This document shows, piece by piece, positions 30,076 to 39,191 of a stretch of 41,251 nt of DNA. The notes under the pieces were generated by a model. That model saw only the letters and a list, made by a program, of their open reading frames with translations. It was not told where the DNA came from and made no database searches. The stretch is from the NCBI GenBank assembly GCA_009701305.1, contig WLKK01000003.1, forward strand, positions 1 through 41,251. The letters run 5' to 3'. The position numbers and the translations under genes were made by a program. Each line of letters opens with the position of its first letter. The first letter of the stretch is position 1. The stretch is from Actinomycetota bacterium (lineage in GTDB: Bacteria; Actinomycetota; Actinomycetes; Nanopelagicales; Nanopelagicaceae).

Positions 30076-33000
30076 CTGGCCAACTCGACATCTGATAGTT
30101 CTGATCTCTTTCTTCCACGTGGAAGGGCAAAAAATATGATTAACCCGATTGTCAATAATTGTAAGGAAATTCCGGCTCTCTGCAGCGGTCCATCATGTAT
30201 TAACAATGCGTCACCGGGGGCTTCGACTGTAAATTTTGTTAACCCATCTCCCGTTTTTTCTGCTTTTACAAACTGCCCATCCACCACCAACCGCCAACCA
30301 TCACTAAAACGCTCTGCAAGTAAGACCTCACCAGCCTTTGGAATTTTAAAATTTGCTGAAATTCGATTAGAGGCAAGTGCAATTGGCTCTGCGTCAGCGC
30401 CAATAAATTTCACCCGAGCAGAATTTCCAGCTATCTTCCAAAGCACTCCATCTTTTGTGGCCGATAATCTTACTAATCCTCCTACACCATCTATTTTGCG
30501 CGCTACTTCTTTGTCCACTGGCTCATTTAAGAAAATATATCTAACGCCATAATTTGCCAATTGTTCGCTTGGGTACTCTCCGGCACCATCAACAATTTCT
30601 GAGACGATTTTAGAAATAATCGGATCCTCTTTGTACATTAGATCCATTTCACCAAAATAAAGGTCACGCTCTCGCAACAAAGCGTATGAAACGCTGGTAC
30701 CAAGATCGGTTTGTTGGCTTTGCAATATTAAAGTTCGAGATCTTTCTTCCCCTGCAGTAGCGGCTGCCACAAAAGGTGGAATTATTTGTAAATTTCCAGC
30801 ACGTGTTGGGCTATCGGATCCGGGGAAAAGCCACCAAACCGAAATTGCGAGTGTGGAATAAATTGCAACAGTTGAAAGAATTGCGGTCGAGATGTGCCGA
30901 TATCCAAAATTTGAATTTTGTAATCGATAGACCAATCCATTTAGCATCGTAGTTAGTGCAAATATGCCAAAAAAATTCGCTAAGGCCAAGGAAGCTCCCG
31001 GCCAAACTCTGGCATGCAGAGAGTCTCCATTCGCATGTATTGCAATCGCCATAAGAATTCCACTAAAGCTGGTCGAAATAAGAGTAAGCGCACCTAACAG
31101 GACTCCATGTGAAGATCGGAGCGCAATTAATCCCACTAAAGCAACTATCCCTAAAATAAATATTGGTGGAGATCCAATGCCGCCGGGATTACCGATTAAG
31201 ACTTGCCATGGTTGGCCGACTTCATTGCTAATTCCACTTTCCATTAGCCACTTGGTGGGATGCATGAGTGCATTAGTAGACCAAGGGGCAAGCGCTCCCA
31301 CGCTTGCAAAAGTTAATACCCCAAACTTTTGAAGACGTTCATAAAAAATACTAGAACGCCACTTTGAATTAAGAATCAAGAAAATCATTGAACCCACGCC
31401 AATTAAGAAAAATGGTGGACTAAGTGAAACTAATAATGCAAATAGACCACTTAAAAATGCAATCCTTCTCCAGCGTAAATTTTCAGGATTGTGTATCTGT
31501 CTTGCACTGATTGCAAACAGCGGTAAAAGGATTATAAAAAGCAAGGTGCCGATTCGACCTGACGAGATTGAAGTAATCATTAATGGATTTAATGAATAAA
31601 GCAATGCTCCAAGTGCAGAGTTTCCTTTTGATAAATTTCGATCTCTTAGAAATGCAAAAAAAGTTCCTGCTGCTAATACTGGGCCAAATAAAAATATGAT
31701 TGTTACCAGTAGGGATACGTTTCCAAAAGTAATAAGCGAAAGAAATGACAACAGTGGAAGTATCGGCAATGCAGGAGTGTTGGTACCGAGAGCTACTGCA
31801 TGCCAAGAGTCGCTGTAGATCCTCATTAATTCACTTGCACTTGTAGGTATCTGAAGTAATGTTCCGCCAGAGATCTCACCCCACCGGTTTCTTCCAGCGA
31901 TTAATGAGATAAAAGTTAATGAAATCAGAAGTATCGGTAATGGCCTAATTAAAAGACGCAAAGATTTAGGTTCACTTTCAGAGTCCATCAAATCAGCATC
32001 ATCATTTATCGGTTCGGTAATCACCGTTGTAGGTGCACTATCAGTGCGTCGCAATACCAAATCACGCAAATTTTCTAATGGAATAATCATCTGATCTCGC
32101 CACGGAGCAAGGAATGGTCGCACAACGCGGGATGGAAGCAATCGGGTTAACTTGCGTCGCTTTCTAGCTTTTCTAAGAATATCCAGGCGCGAAAAATTAA
32201 GCGCAATCGCTGCAATCTCATCTAATGCGTATCCCGGCAATTTTGCTAATAGATAACCTGTCGCTCGTAAAATCGCGGTAAATAGCAACCGAAGTGAAAT
32301 CCACGGCAAAATCCATCGCGGTGCGTTAACTAAAAGTACATATGCGGCATGTCTGCGATCTAACAGATGTGGTCGATGTAGTGGTGCACCTTCTACATCA
32401 ACTTCGCGCCGTTCTGTTGCAGCGGCTTCGGCATGATAAACGACTGCATCGGTTACGCAAATAACTGAATATCCAGCAACATGTGCGCGCCAACCAAGGT
32501 CGACATCATCTCTAAACAAAGTTAGATGTGGATCAAATCCGCCTAACTCCTCAAATAAATCTCGGCGAATTAACGCACCAGCGGTACTGACTGAAAGTAC
32601 ATTTCGAATTCCATCATGTTGACCTTGATCTCTTTCGCGCGATTCAAGGCCAGTCCAACGCGCGCCGTTTATTCCAATACTTACTCCAACTTCTAATAAA
32701 TAACCGCGGTCGTTCCAACCACAAATTTTTGGTCCGGCAATACCGACCTGCGGGCGTTGGCTTACCGCTTCAAGTAATGCGGCGAGCGCACCTGGTGCGG
32801 GCGCACAATCATCATGCAATAACCAGAGCCACTCATCTGAGCCGTCACCGCCGTCACCGCCGCTTTTGCTGCCAATCTCAGGAAGAGTTTCAACTGCGAT
32901 CGCGACGGCCTCACCAAAACCACGTTCGCGCTCTAACTCAATTAACGGCAAGCCAGAGTTGGTAATTAATTGCCGTGAAGAATCCAGTGATCCGGTATCT

Positions 33001-33161
33001 GCTACAACTACTTGATTTGCTGGTCTGGTTTGTGAAGAGATCGCAGCCACAACCTCAGGAAGCCAGCGGGCACCATCATGGGTTACCAAAATCGCGGTAA
33101 CAGTTAAATCTGGATAAGTCTTATCTGGTTCGGGCGCCAGTAGCCCCTCTGGAGTACTCAT
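30072..33161 (-). CDS. Family 2 glycosyltransferase fused to a large polytopic membrane region with an extracytoplasmic C-terminus (1029 aa)
   Basis: GT-A features (VTAILVTHDGARWLPEVVAAISSQTRPANQVVVADTGSLDSS; EWLWLLHDDCAPAPGAL; FDPHLTLFRDDVDLGWRAHVAGY) followed by many TM segments and a soluble C-terminal domain. Confidence 0.88.
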   Translation of the reverse strand: MSTPEGLLAPEPDKTYPDLTVTAILVTHDGARWLPEVVAAISSQTRPANQVVVADTGSLDSSRQLITNSGLPLIELERERGFGEAVAIAVETLPEIGSKSGGDGGDGSDEWLWLLHDDCAPAPGALAALLEAVSQRPQVGIAGPKICGWNDRGYLLEVGVSIGINGARWTGLESRERDQGQHDGIRNVLSVSTAGALIRRDLFEELGGFDPHLTLFRDDVDLGWRAHVAGYSVICVTDAVVYHAEAAATERREVDVEGAPLHRPHLLDRRHAAYVLLVNAPRWILPWISLRLLFTAILRATGYLLAKLPGYALDEIAAIALNFSRLDILRKARKRRKLTRLLPSRVVRPFLAPWRDQMIIPLENLRDLVLRRTDSAPTTVITEPINDDADLMDSESEPKSLRLLIRPLPILLISLTFISLIAGRNRWGEISGGTLLQIPTSASELMRIYSDSWHAVALGTNTPALPILPLLSFLSLITFGNVSLLVTIIFLFGPVLAAGTFFAFLRDRNLSKGNSALGALLYSLNPLMITSISSGRIGTLLFIILLPLFAISARQIHNPENLRWRRIAFLSGLFALLVSLSPPFFLIGVGSMIFLILNSKWRSSIFYERLQKFGVLTFASVGALAPWSTNALMHPTKWLMESGISNEVGQPWQVLIGNPGGIGSPPIFILGIVALVGLIALRSSHGVLLGALTLISTSFSGILMAIAIHANGDSLHARVWPGASLALANFFGIFALTTMLNGLVYRLQNSNFGYRHISTAILSTVAIYSTLAISVWWLFPGSDSPTRAGNLQIIPPFVAAATAGEERSRTLILQSQQTDLGTSVSYALLRERDLYFGEMDLMYKEDPIISKIVSEIVDGAGEYPSEQLANYGVRYIFLNEPVDKEVARKIDGVGGLVRLSATKDGVLWKIAGNSARVKFIGADAEPIALASNRISANFKIPKAGEVLLAERFSDGWRLVVDGQFVKAEKTGDGLTKFTVEAPGDALLIHDGPLQRAGISLQLLTIGLIIFFALPRGRKRSELSDVELAR
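32842..32862. repeat. Tandem 9-bp repeat (ccgtcaccg x2 plus ccg) encoding GGDGGDG
   Basis: Read directly; in frame inside the GT2 domain just before WLWLLHDD. Confidence 0.7.
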
Positions 33162-33220
33162 AACAACCCCACCTTACGGTGCTGGCTTACTGTGCGGTAA
33201 TCAGAACAGCAAGCCCAAGA

Positions 33221-33487
33221 TTAAGCTGGACGTCGCTTCAGCCGGCGTCTTTCCCGCTCGGATAGACCGCCCCAGATCCCAAAACGCTCATCATGTGCGA
33301 GGGCATATTCAAGGCATTCGGTACGGACCTCACAGGACAGACAGACCCGCTTTGCTTCACGGGTAGAGCCGCCTTTTTCCGGAAAGAAAGCTTCTGGATC
33401 AGTCTCGGCGCAAAGTGCGCGCTCCTGCCAACCTAGTTCAACTGAATCATTATTGGCATCTCCCGAGATTGGAAGCAATTGCGCCAT
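33221..33487 (-). CDS. whiB2: WhiB family regulator, WhiB2/WhmD-like
   Basis: LGWQERALCAETDPEAFFPEKGGSTREAKRVCLSCEVRTECLEYALAHDERFGIWGGLSERERRRLKRR. Start set to ATG 33487 (MAQLLPIS); the ORF-track 33652 start runs into the upstream gene. Confidence 0.93.
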   Translation of the reverse strand: MAQLLPISGDANNDSVELGWQERALCAETDPEAFFPEKGGSTREAKRVCLSCEVRTECLEYALAHDERFGIWGGLSERERRRLKRRPA

Positions 33488-33535
33488 AGCTAATCCCCTT
33501 AACCTTTTGCCCACTGCTAGTGAGTAACTAGGGAT

Positions 33536-33565
33536 AATTACACGCGTGTAATTCTCTTTCGTCAA
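33536..33565 (-). promoter_or_regulatory. Predicted whiB2 promoter (TTGACG-N17-TGTAAT) with an 18-bp perfect palindrome AATTACACGCGTGTAATT (33536-33553) over spacer and -10
   Basis: Minus strand: TTGACG at 33565-33560, 17-nt spacer, TGTAAT at 33542-33537, then a GGGGA-type RBS before ATG 33487. Confidence 0.6.
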
Positions 33566-33596
33566 GTCGTAATGGTGCGAATTTGAGGATGAATAT

Positions 33597-34634
33597 TTAA
33601 AAAAGCCCGGTTTCTTGGCGCAAAATCGTATTTTCAGCGATTTTTTCCTCATCTGCTAGGACGGATCCAAATATTTGGGCAGAAACTCCGACTTTTACCG
33701 AGCGCCCTAAAATTGAATTTTTAATCTGGGAGTTGGCAGCAATTTGTGATCCCGAACTAATTATTGATCCAATAATTTCGACATCTGCGGCTACGGTAAC
33801 CAAATCTCCGATAGTTGCTCCACCAGAAATTTTTGCGGTTGCATCGATTGTGGCAGTTGGTGAAATTACGCAATCCTTTATTTGATTTACAACAGCAGGT
33901 GATGAGATTTTCCCAAGAACTAAATCACGCGATGCGGTTAGCAATGCCTGCGGAGTACCAACATCTAGCCAATAAGAGTTATCGATGAAGCCACGGATAT
34001 TTGCGCCACTTTTTAACAGCTGTGGGAAAGTTTCGCGTTCGACGCTAACCACTTTGTTTGCCGGAATTTGGTCAATTATTGACCGTTTAAATATATAACA
34101 ACCAGCATTTATTAAATCAGTTACTGGGTTTTCCATTTTTTCCAGAAAATCCAGAACTCGTCCAGATTGATCACATGGCACACAGCCATAAGCCCGGGCA
34201 TCTTTTACCTGAGTTAAATACAAAGTTACATCTGCATTTGAACTTTCATGGGCTTTTATTTGGCCAGGCAAATCATGACCACTCAGGACATCGCCATTAA
34301 AAATTACTATTGACGAATCCGGTGCACCTGAAAGGAATTCCGCCGCATTTCGAATCGCCCCACCTGTTCCCAAAGCGGTTTCTTCAACTGCATAAATCAA
34401 TTCCACTCCAAAATCTGATCCATCACCAAAATAATCGGTAAAAGTTTGCGCTAAATAAGATGTTGCCAAAATAATTTTATGTATCCCAGCGGCTTGAGCT
34501 TGCGCGATCTGGTGGGCGATAAAAGGCACCCCGCCAACCGGAAGCATCGGTTTAGCAATCGCATCAGTTAGTGGAGCTAATCGAGTGCCTCGACCACCCA
34601 CAAGTAAAATTGCCTCAGACTTTTTGTTACTCAT
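33597..34634 (-). CDS. Sugar-phosphate nucleotidyltransferase (mannose-1-phosphate guanylyltransferase-like)
   Basis: EAILLVGGRGTRLAPLTDAIAKPMLPVGGVPFIAHQI; C-terminal left-handed beta-helix hexapeptide pattern (ISPTATIDATAKISGGATIGDLVTVAADVEI). Confidence 0.88.
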   Translation of the reverse strand: MSNKKSEAILLVGGRGTRLAPLTDAIAKPMLPVGGVPFIAHQIAQAQAAGIHKIILATSYLAQTFTDYFGDGSDFGVELIYAVEETALGTGGAIRNAAEFLSGAPDSSIVIFNGDVLSGHDLPGQIKAHESSNADVTLYLTQVKDARAYGCVPCDQSGRVLDFLEKMENPVTDLINAGCYIFKRSIIDQIPANKVVSVERETFPQLLKSGANIRGFIDNSYWLDVGTPQALLTASRDLVLGKISSPAVVNQIKDCVISPTATIDATAKISGGATIGDLVTVAADVEIIGSIISSGSQIAANSQIKNSILGRSVKVGVSAQIFGSVLADEEKIAENTILRQETGLF

Positions 34635-34637
34635 AAC

Positions 34638-35741
34638 TTAATTCGCTTTACTTTCAATTAATCTTTTCACTGCGGAAGTTATGTGCGCATCAGTTGAGGT
34701 AAGCGCAACTCGCAAATGTTTTGCTCCTAATTCGCCGTAAAAAATTCCTGGCGTTGCCAAAATTCCAAGTTCTGCCATCCAAGCAACATCTGCCCAGCAA
34801 TCATTTCCTCGCGTTACCCACAAATAGAGACCAGCCTCCGAGTGATCAACTTGAAAACCAACATTTAGTAACGCTGATTTAAGCATTTCACGGCGAGCGT
34901 GATACCGCTCTCGTTGTCCGATTACATGATCGCGATCATTTAATGCCGCTGTCATTGCATGTTGGATTGGAAGTGGAAGCATCATTCCAAGATGTTTGCG
35001 AAGTTCCCGAATTTTCCCAATTAATTTTGGATCGCCAGCAATAAACGCTGCCCGGTATCCCGCTGCATTTGAACTTTTTGAAAGTGAATGAACACTTAAC
35101 AAACCGGTGTAATCACCATCAGCCACACTTAAGATTGATTGTGGGTCCGCGTCCCAGCCAAAATCTATATAACACTCATCACTTGCCAAGGTAACTCCAC
35201 GTGCGCGTGACCAGGAAATTATTTTTCGCAATAACTCTGGTGAACTCACTTGCCCAGTCGGATTTGATGGAGAGTTAATCCAAACTAAATCTTCTGAATC
35301 TAAATCTGGCCAATCTGGCCAGGTATCTGGATCTAGTGAAACTGGAATCACTTTTGCGCCAGCAACCAACGCACCAACAGCATAAGTTGGATAAGCAACT
35401 TCTGGGATTATTACTCTTTTTGCTTCAAGAAAAGTTGGAAGCCAACCCACTAATTCTTTTGAACCAATAGTTGGCAATACATCAATTTTATTTTGATCTG
35501 TTGCATCTGAAATTTTTAATCTTTTTTCGAGCCACCCACGCATTGCATCTCGAAGTTCAGCTGTTCCAATTGTGGTCGGATATCCAGGTGCGTTGCTCGC
35601 GGCCCTTAATGCCTCTTGCATTATTTCTGGTGTTACATCTACCGGAGTTCCAATTGAAAGATCAACGATTCCCCCTGGATGTTCACTGGCTCGTTTTTTA
35701 TAAGGAGCGAGGGCATCCCATGGGAAATCCGGAAGTTTCAT
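34638..35741 (-). CDS. dapC: Succinyldiaminopimelate transaminase
   Basis: Class I aminotransferase with SLSKSSNAAGYRAAF PLP-Lys motif, PSNPTGQV; downstream of and overlapping the ferredoxin gene as in other actinobacteria. Confidence 0.88.
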   Translation of the reverse strand: MKLPDFPWDALAPYKKRASEHPGGIVDLSIGTPVDVTPEIMQEALRAASNAPGYPTTIGTAELRDAMRGWLEKRLKISDATDQNKIDVLPTIGSKELVGWLPTFLEAKRVIIPEVAYPTYAVGALVAGAKVIPVSLDPDTWPDWPDLDSEDLVWINSPSNPTGQVSSPELLRKIISWSRARGVTLASDECYIDFGWDADPQSILSVADGDYTGLLSVHSLSKSSNAAGYRAAFIAGDPKLIGKIRELRKHLGMMLPLPIQHAMTAALNDRDHVIGQRERYHARREMLKSALLNVGFQVDHSEAGLYLWVTRGNDCWADVAWMAELGILATPGIFYGELGAKHLRVALTSTDAHITSAVKRLIESKAN

Positions 35742-36067
35742 TACTCGTTTGACTGTGCGGGTGGGGCTGCTTTAACTAATGGATGGTCAGTTGGAGTTAA
35801 ACCAACTTTTGCCGCTCCTCCAGGTGAACCAAGTTCGACGAAAAACTCTTCATTCGCTGCTGTGTACTCTTTCCAAGCTCCTGGGACATCATCTTCATAA
35901 TAAATTGCTTCAACCGGGCAGACAGGCTCGCAAGCACCACAATCAACGCACTCATCAGGTTGGATGTAAAGCATGCGGTTGCCTTCATAGATGCAATCAA
36001 CTGGACACTCCTCGATACAAGATTTGTCCTTGATGTCGATGCATGGTTGGGCGATTATGTAAGTCAC
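35741..36067 (-). CDS. fdxA: Seven-iron (3Fe-4S/4Fe-4S) ferredoxin
   Basis: MTYIIAQPCIDIKDKSCIEECPVDCIYEGNRMLYIQPDECVDCGACEPVCPVEAIYYEDD. Confidence 0.96.
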   Translation of the reverse strand: MTYIIAQPCIDIKDKSCIEECPVDCIYEGNRMLYIQPDECVDCGACEPVCPVEAIYYEDDVPGAWKEYTAANEEFFVELGSPGGAAKVGLTPTDHPLVKAAPPAQSNE

Positions 36068-36208
36068 TTACGTCCTCTTATTTCTCTAGTTTCTCTAGTT
36101 AATCCTTTAGCGGCCTTGTTGAGAATTCTACTGTCTACTATTGCCTCTAACTTCGATTAAGGGCCAGCCCGAATATTAGCCATTAGGAAGGGGGGAAGGT
36201 GATCGAAT

Positions 36209-37168
36209 TTGTCTGAAATTACTGCTGCTCTAGATCCTCCAGGCCCTATAGGCGCACGGCTTTCAATTCGCCTGCAAACACCTGGTCAGGATGGCTATTA
36301 CGACCTGCTTGGTTACCTTGAAGAAGGGAATCTGGTGCGACGCAAAGATGGCACTGCCGCAAAATTTGATCCAGCTCATGTTGTGGCATGGCGGCAAGTT
36401 CCGATCACACCCACTAAAAGTGACAGTGCATCTGTCATTGAATCTTTAGAAAAAATTGCTCAACAAAATTGGATGCCTGAAAAAATTGAAGAGATTGGTA
36501 GTTGGCAACTGCGAAGCAATAAAGGTTTTTCATTCCGCGCAAATTCAACCCTTCCGCTTGGTGGAAAGGGATTTGGTGACCCTGGCATTGAGTTAAATCA
36601 AGCAATTTCTAGAGTAATTGATTTCTATGCAGAATTAAATCAACCAGCTATCTTTCAAATTCTTCCATCAATCCATCGAGAATTAGAACGAAGTATTAAA
36701 GCAATAGGTTTTAGATCAAAAGGTGAAGTCCGTTTTGAAACAATGAGAATCGATGACTCAGTAATTATAGATGTTGGTGACTTTTTAGATATCCAAGTGC
36801 AAATTAGCAATTATCCAACAGATGATTGGCTTGAGTTGCATGGAGATGACGAGATATCGGCTGAGTTGATGTTGCGAACTCCTTCGAAGTACCTACATCT
36901 CTACCAACAATCAGAGCTTGTAGCGACTAGCCGTGCAGCATTCACTGAAGATTGGGCAGGAATATCTCGAGTTAGAGTCAGGCAGGATAAACAAGGTCAA
37001 GGTTTTGGCAAAAAGATCATGCTCGCAACATTGCAGGAAATAAAAGACAGTGGAGTAGAAAATGCATTTCTACAAGTGGAATCGGAAAATGTAAATGCGC
37101 TGGCTATTTACCACTCTGTTGGATTTAGCTTGCACCACTACTTAAATTATTCAATACTTGAAAATTAA
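36209..37168 (+). CDS. GNAT N-acetyltransferase with N-terminal SH3-like domain (Rv0428c-like architecture)
   Basis: TTG start with GGAAGG-type RBS. N-terminus GPIGARLSIRLQTPG...LVRRKDGTAAKFDPAHVVAWRQVP; C-terminal GISRVRVRQDKQGQGFGKKIMLATLQEI...NALAIYHSVGF. Confidence 0.85.
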   Translation: MSEITAALDPPGPIGARLSIRLQTPGQDGYYDLLGYLEEGNLVRRKDGTAAKFDPAHVVAWRQVPITPTKSDSASVIESLEKIAQQNWMPEKIEEIGSWQLRSNKGFSFRANSTLPLGGKGFGDPGIELNQAISRVIDFYAELNQPAIFQILPSIHRELERSIKAIGFRSKGEVRFETMRIDDSVIIDVGDFLDIQVQISNYPTDDWLELHGDDEISAELMLRTPSKYLHLYQQSELVATSRAAFTEDWAGISRVRVRQDKQGQGFGKKIMLATLQEIKDSGVENAFLQVESENVNALAIYHSVGFSLHHYLNYSILEN

Positions 37169-38883
37169 TTTCCTTCTCCACGTTGAACTTTTAGGGATGG
37201 ATTCATCCATTTTGCCTCAGGATTTGTGCAAATCACTCGGTCTTCTGCGCGATACCTAGTTTTATAAGTTTCGCGCTTTAATTCCACTCCATCTTTTTTG
37301 AAAATTCGATCGACGCTAATAGAAAACCCTTGGACTCCTTCTTGGAATATACAATCTGCTGCATCCTCTTCATAAGTTTTAAATGGAACATAATTAGTTT
37401 TCGGACCACTTTCACTCGCGACATCAGCAAATTTTGTTCCATAAATCGAAACTGTTACTGAAGAATTAGTAAAGGAAGTGTCAACAAATATTGGGTGGCC
37501 AGAATTATTTTTGAATTTAACATCAACATTTGGCCAAGCAACCGTTGACTCACGCCCCGCTGGGTAACGAGAAATGTAAAAACTATGTGGTTTGTGTTGG
37601 ACAAGTTCTAAACCACTGAACCATGCGGCGTTCCATGTTGTGGTTGCCACCTGTGAAACTCCGCCACCAAGATCTTTCTTCAATACTCCGTTATCAATCA
37701 TGATGCCAGGAACAAATCCTCGGGCTTCGGTGCGTTCACCTACAGCTTTGTTATAACTAAATATTTCCCCTGGCTGCACAATGGTTCCATCCATCCACTT
37801 TGCCGCTCTATGAATATTAATTAAACGATATTCGGCCCATGGATAATTGGTTGTGAAAGTTCCAATTACATCTTTAATTCCTAAGCCACCAACCATCTCT
37901 GTGGTGACTTTTGCTTTGACCATTTCGGGAGTTACTGATGCAATGCGCAGTCCACCCACGTTGGATAGTGCCGGAATAATCGCCTCATTTAACTTTGCAT
38001 CTGGAACATCACTTCCATCAGATGATGGTTGTACCCGTGGTTTGCCATCTACCATTGTGAAAGATGCATTAATTGGTTCACGGACATATTTGCTCCAACG
38101 CGAACCAACTTGTTGTAAGAAATTTTCCTTTATCCAAATCGGAGCTAATTTCCCAGAGGCTGAAGTGCGAAATGTAAGTGACCCGGCGATTTCGGTTGGA
38201 GAAATTACTATGGGCTGTGCAGAAATATTTAAGGTCAATGGCTCATTTACTGCCTGCCGAGCAAATTCTAAAAGTGCAGTCGCATCTTTAGCTGATGCTT
38301 TTGGCTTAACTTTTTTCATCGGCAAATCAATAACGTTTTTCGTTAACCAATACTTTCCAACTATCTTTATTGCTTTTTTTCGGTCAATCTCTACGCCAGC
38401 TAATGAACTTAAAACTTGGGGTTCTAATTCTTTATAGATTATTGTGGCATCACGTGCGCTTTTAGTAGTTCTAATCTCCAATGGCCGCAGTGCTTTAATA
38501 AATTTCTCTTTATCTATATTAATTACTGGCTTTAAATCAGTTTTGGAAGTAAGCAGCGAAAATAGATTAATTGGGTTCAATGTGCGCTGTGGTACTTTTT
38601 CAAGAGTTGCGATGTAGTCCACTGAAATTCCAGCGCTCTTAGGTGAGATCGAAATGCTTGCAGTTTTAGCGGTTAGGTTAAGTTTGCTTTTAACTTTCTT
38701 TTCCATCTGCAAATTTAAATCTTTCAACGCGGCAGCACTTGTTTTTCCGCCAATATCAATTCCCGAGACGCTTACTCCACTTGGAATTCCAGAACCAACC
38801 GCAAGCCATGCGGCTAGCCAAATTAGCGATACTGAACTAATTGAAATAATCGCGATCTGAATTTTTCGATTAGGAAATTTCAA
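37165..38883 (-). CDS. VanW family protein with peptidoglycan-binding-like repeats
   Basis: N-terminal TM, repeated PG_binding_4-like segments, VanW core GEIFSYNKAVGERTEARGFVPGIMIDNGVLKKDLGGGVSQVATTTWNAAWFSGLE. Confidence 0.9.
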   Translation of the reverse strand: MKFPNRKIQIAIISISSVSLIWLAAWLAVGSGIPSGVSVSGIDIGGKTSAAALKDLNLQMEKKVKSKLNLTAKTASISISPKSAGISVDYIATLEKVPQRTLNPINLFSLLTSKTDLKPVINIDKEKFIKALRPLEIRTTKSARDATIIYKELEPQVLSSLAGVEIDRKKAIKIVGKYWLTKNVIDLPMKKVKPKASAKDATALLEFARQAVNEPLTLNISAQPIVISPTEIAGSLTFRTSASGKLAPIWIKENFLQQVGSRWSKYVREPINASFTMVDGKPRVQPSSDGSDVPDAKLNEAIIPALSNVGGLRIASVTPEMVKAKVTTEMVGGLGIKDVIGTFTTNYPWAEYRLINIHRAAKWMDGTIVQPGEIFSYNKAVGERTEARGFVPGIMIDNGVLKKDLGGGVSQVATTTWNAAWFSGLELVQHKPHSFYISRYPAGRESTVAWPNVDVKFKNNSGHPIFVDTSFTNSSVTVSIYGTKFADVASESGPKTNYVPFKTYEEDAADCIFQEGVQGFSISVDRIFKKDGVELKRETYKTRYRAEDRVICTNPEAKWMNPSLKVQRGEGN

Positions 38884-39191
38884 ACACGTGCTCCAATTCC
38901 AATTAGGACAATAAGAAATCCTAGCGTTAGGAGCAGATTCCCGGCTAAATTATTAGAGACCAGTAATTCATCAGAGTTTCCAAATAAGGAAGCTCGCAAA
39001 ATTATTGATAACCAGCCAATTGCAAAGCCAATTTTTGCGATGCGACTACCAAAGTATTGGCCTAATAAATATGTCACTACATATGATCCACTTACCGCGA
39101 TCAGAATTCCCAATGGGAATCCCCATGCATGAATTAATACCGCCAAAATTCCAGTCAATGCCCCAATGAGTATCCCAACCAAGAACTTCAT
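38880..39191 (-). CDS. Small integral membrane protein (about four TM; possibly DUF6113-like)
   Basis: 103 aa, highly hydrophobic; overlaps both neighbours by 4 nt in an mshB-membrane protein-vanW order. Confidence 0.65.
   Translation of the reverse strand: MKFLVGILIGALTGILAVLIHAWGFPLGILIAVSGSYVVTYLLGQYFGSRIAKIGFAIGWLSIILRASLFGNSDELLVSNNLAGNLLLTLGFLIVLIGIGARV

Noticed and set aside
29995-30552. 185-aa plus-strand ORF
   Set aside because: Antisense across the junction of the GT2 fusion and DUF5719 genes; no homology-like features.
37847-38437. 196-aa plus-strand ORF
   Set aside because: Antisense to the well-supported VanW gene, with no recognisable domain; a by-product of codon usage on the opposite strand.
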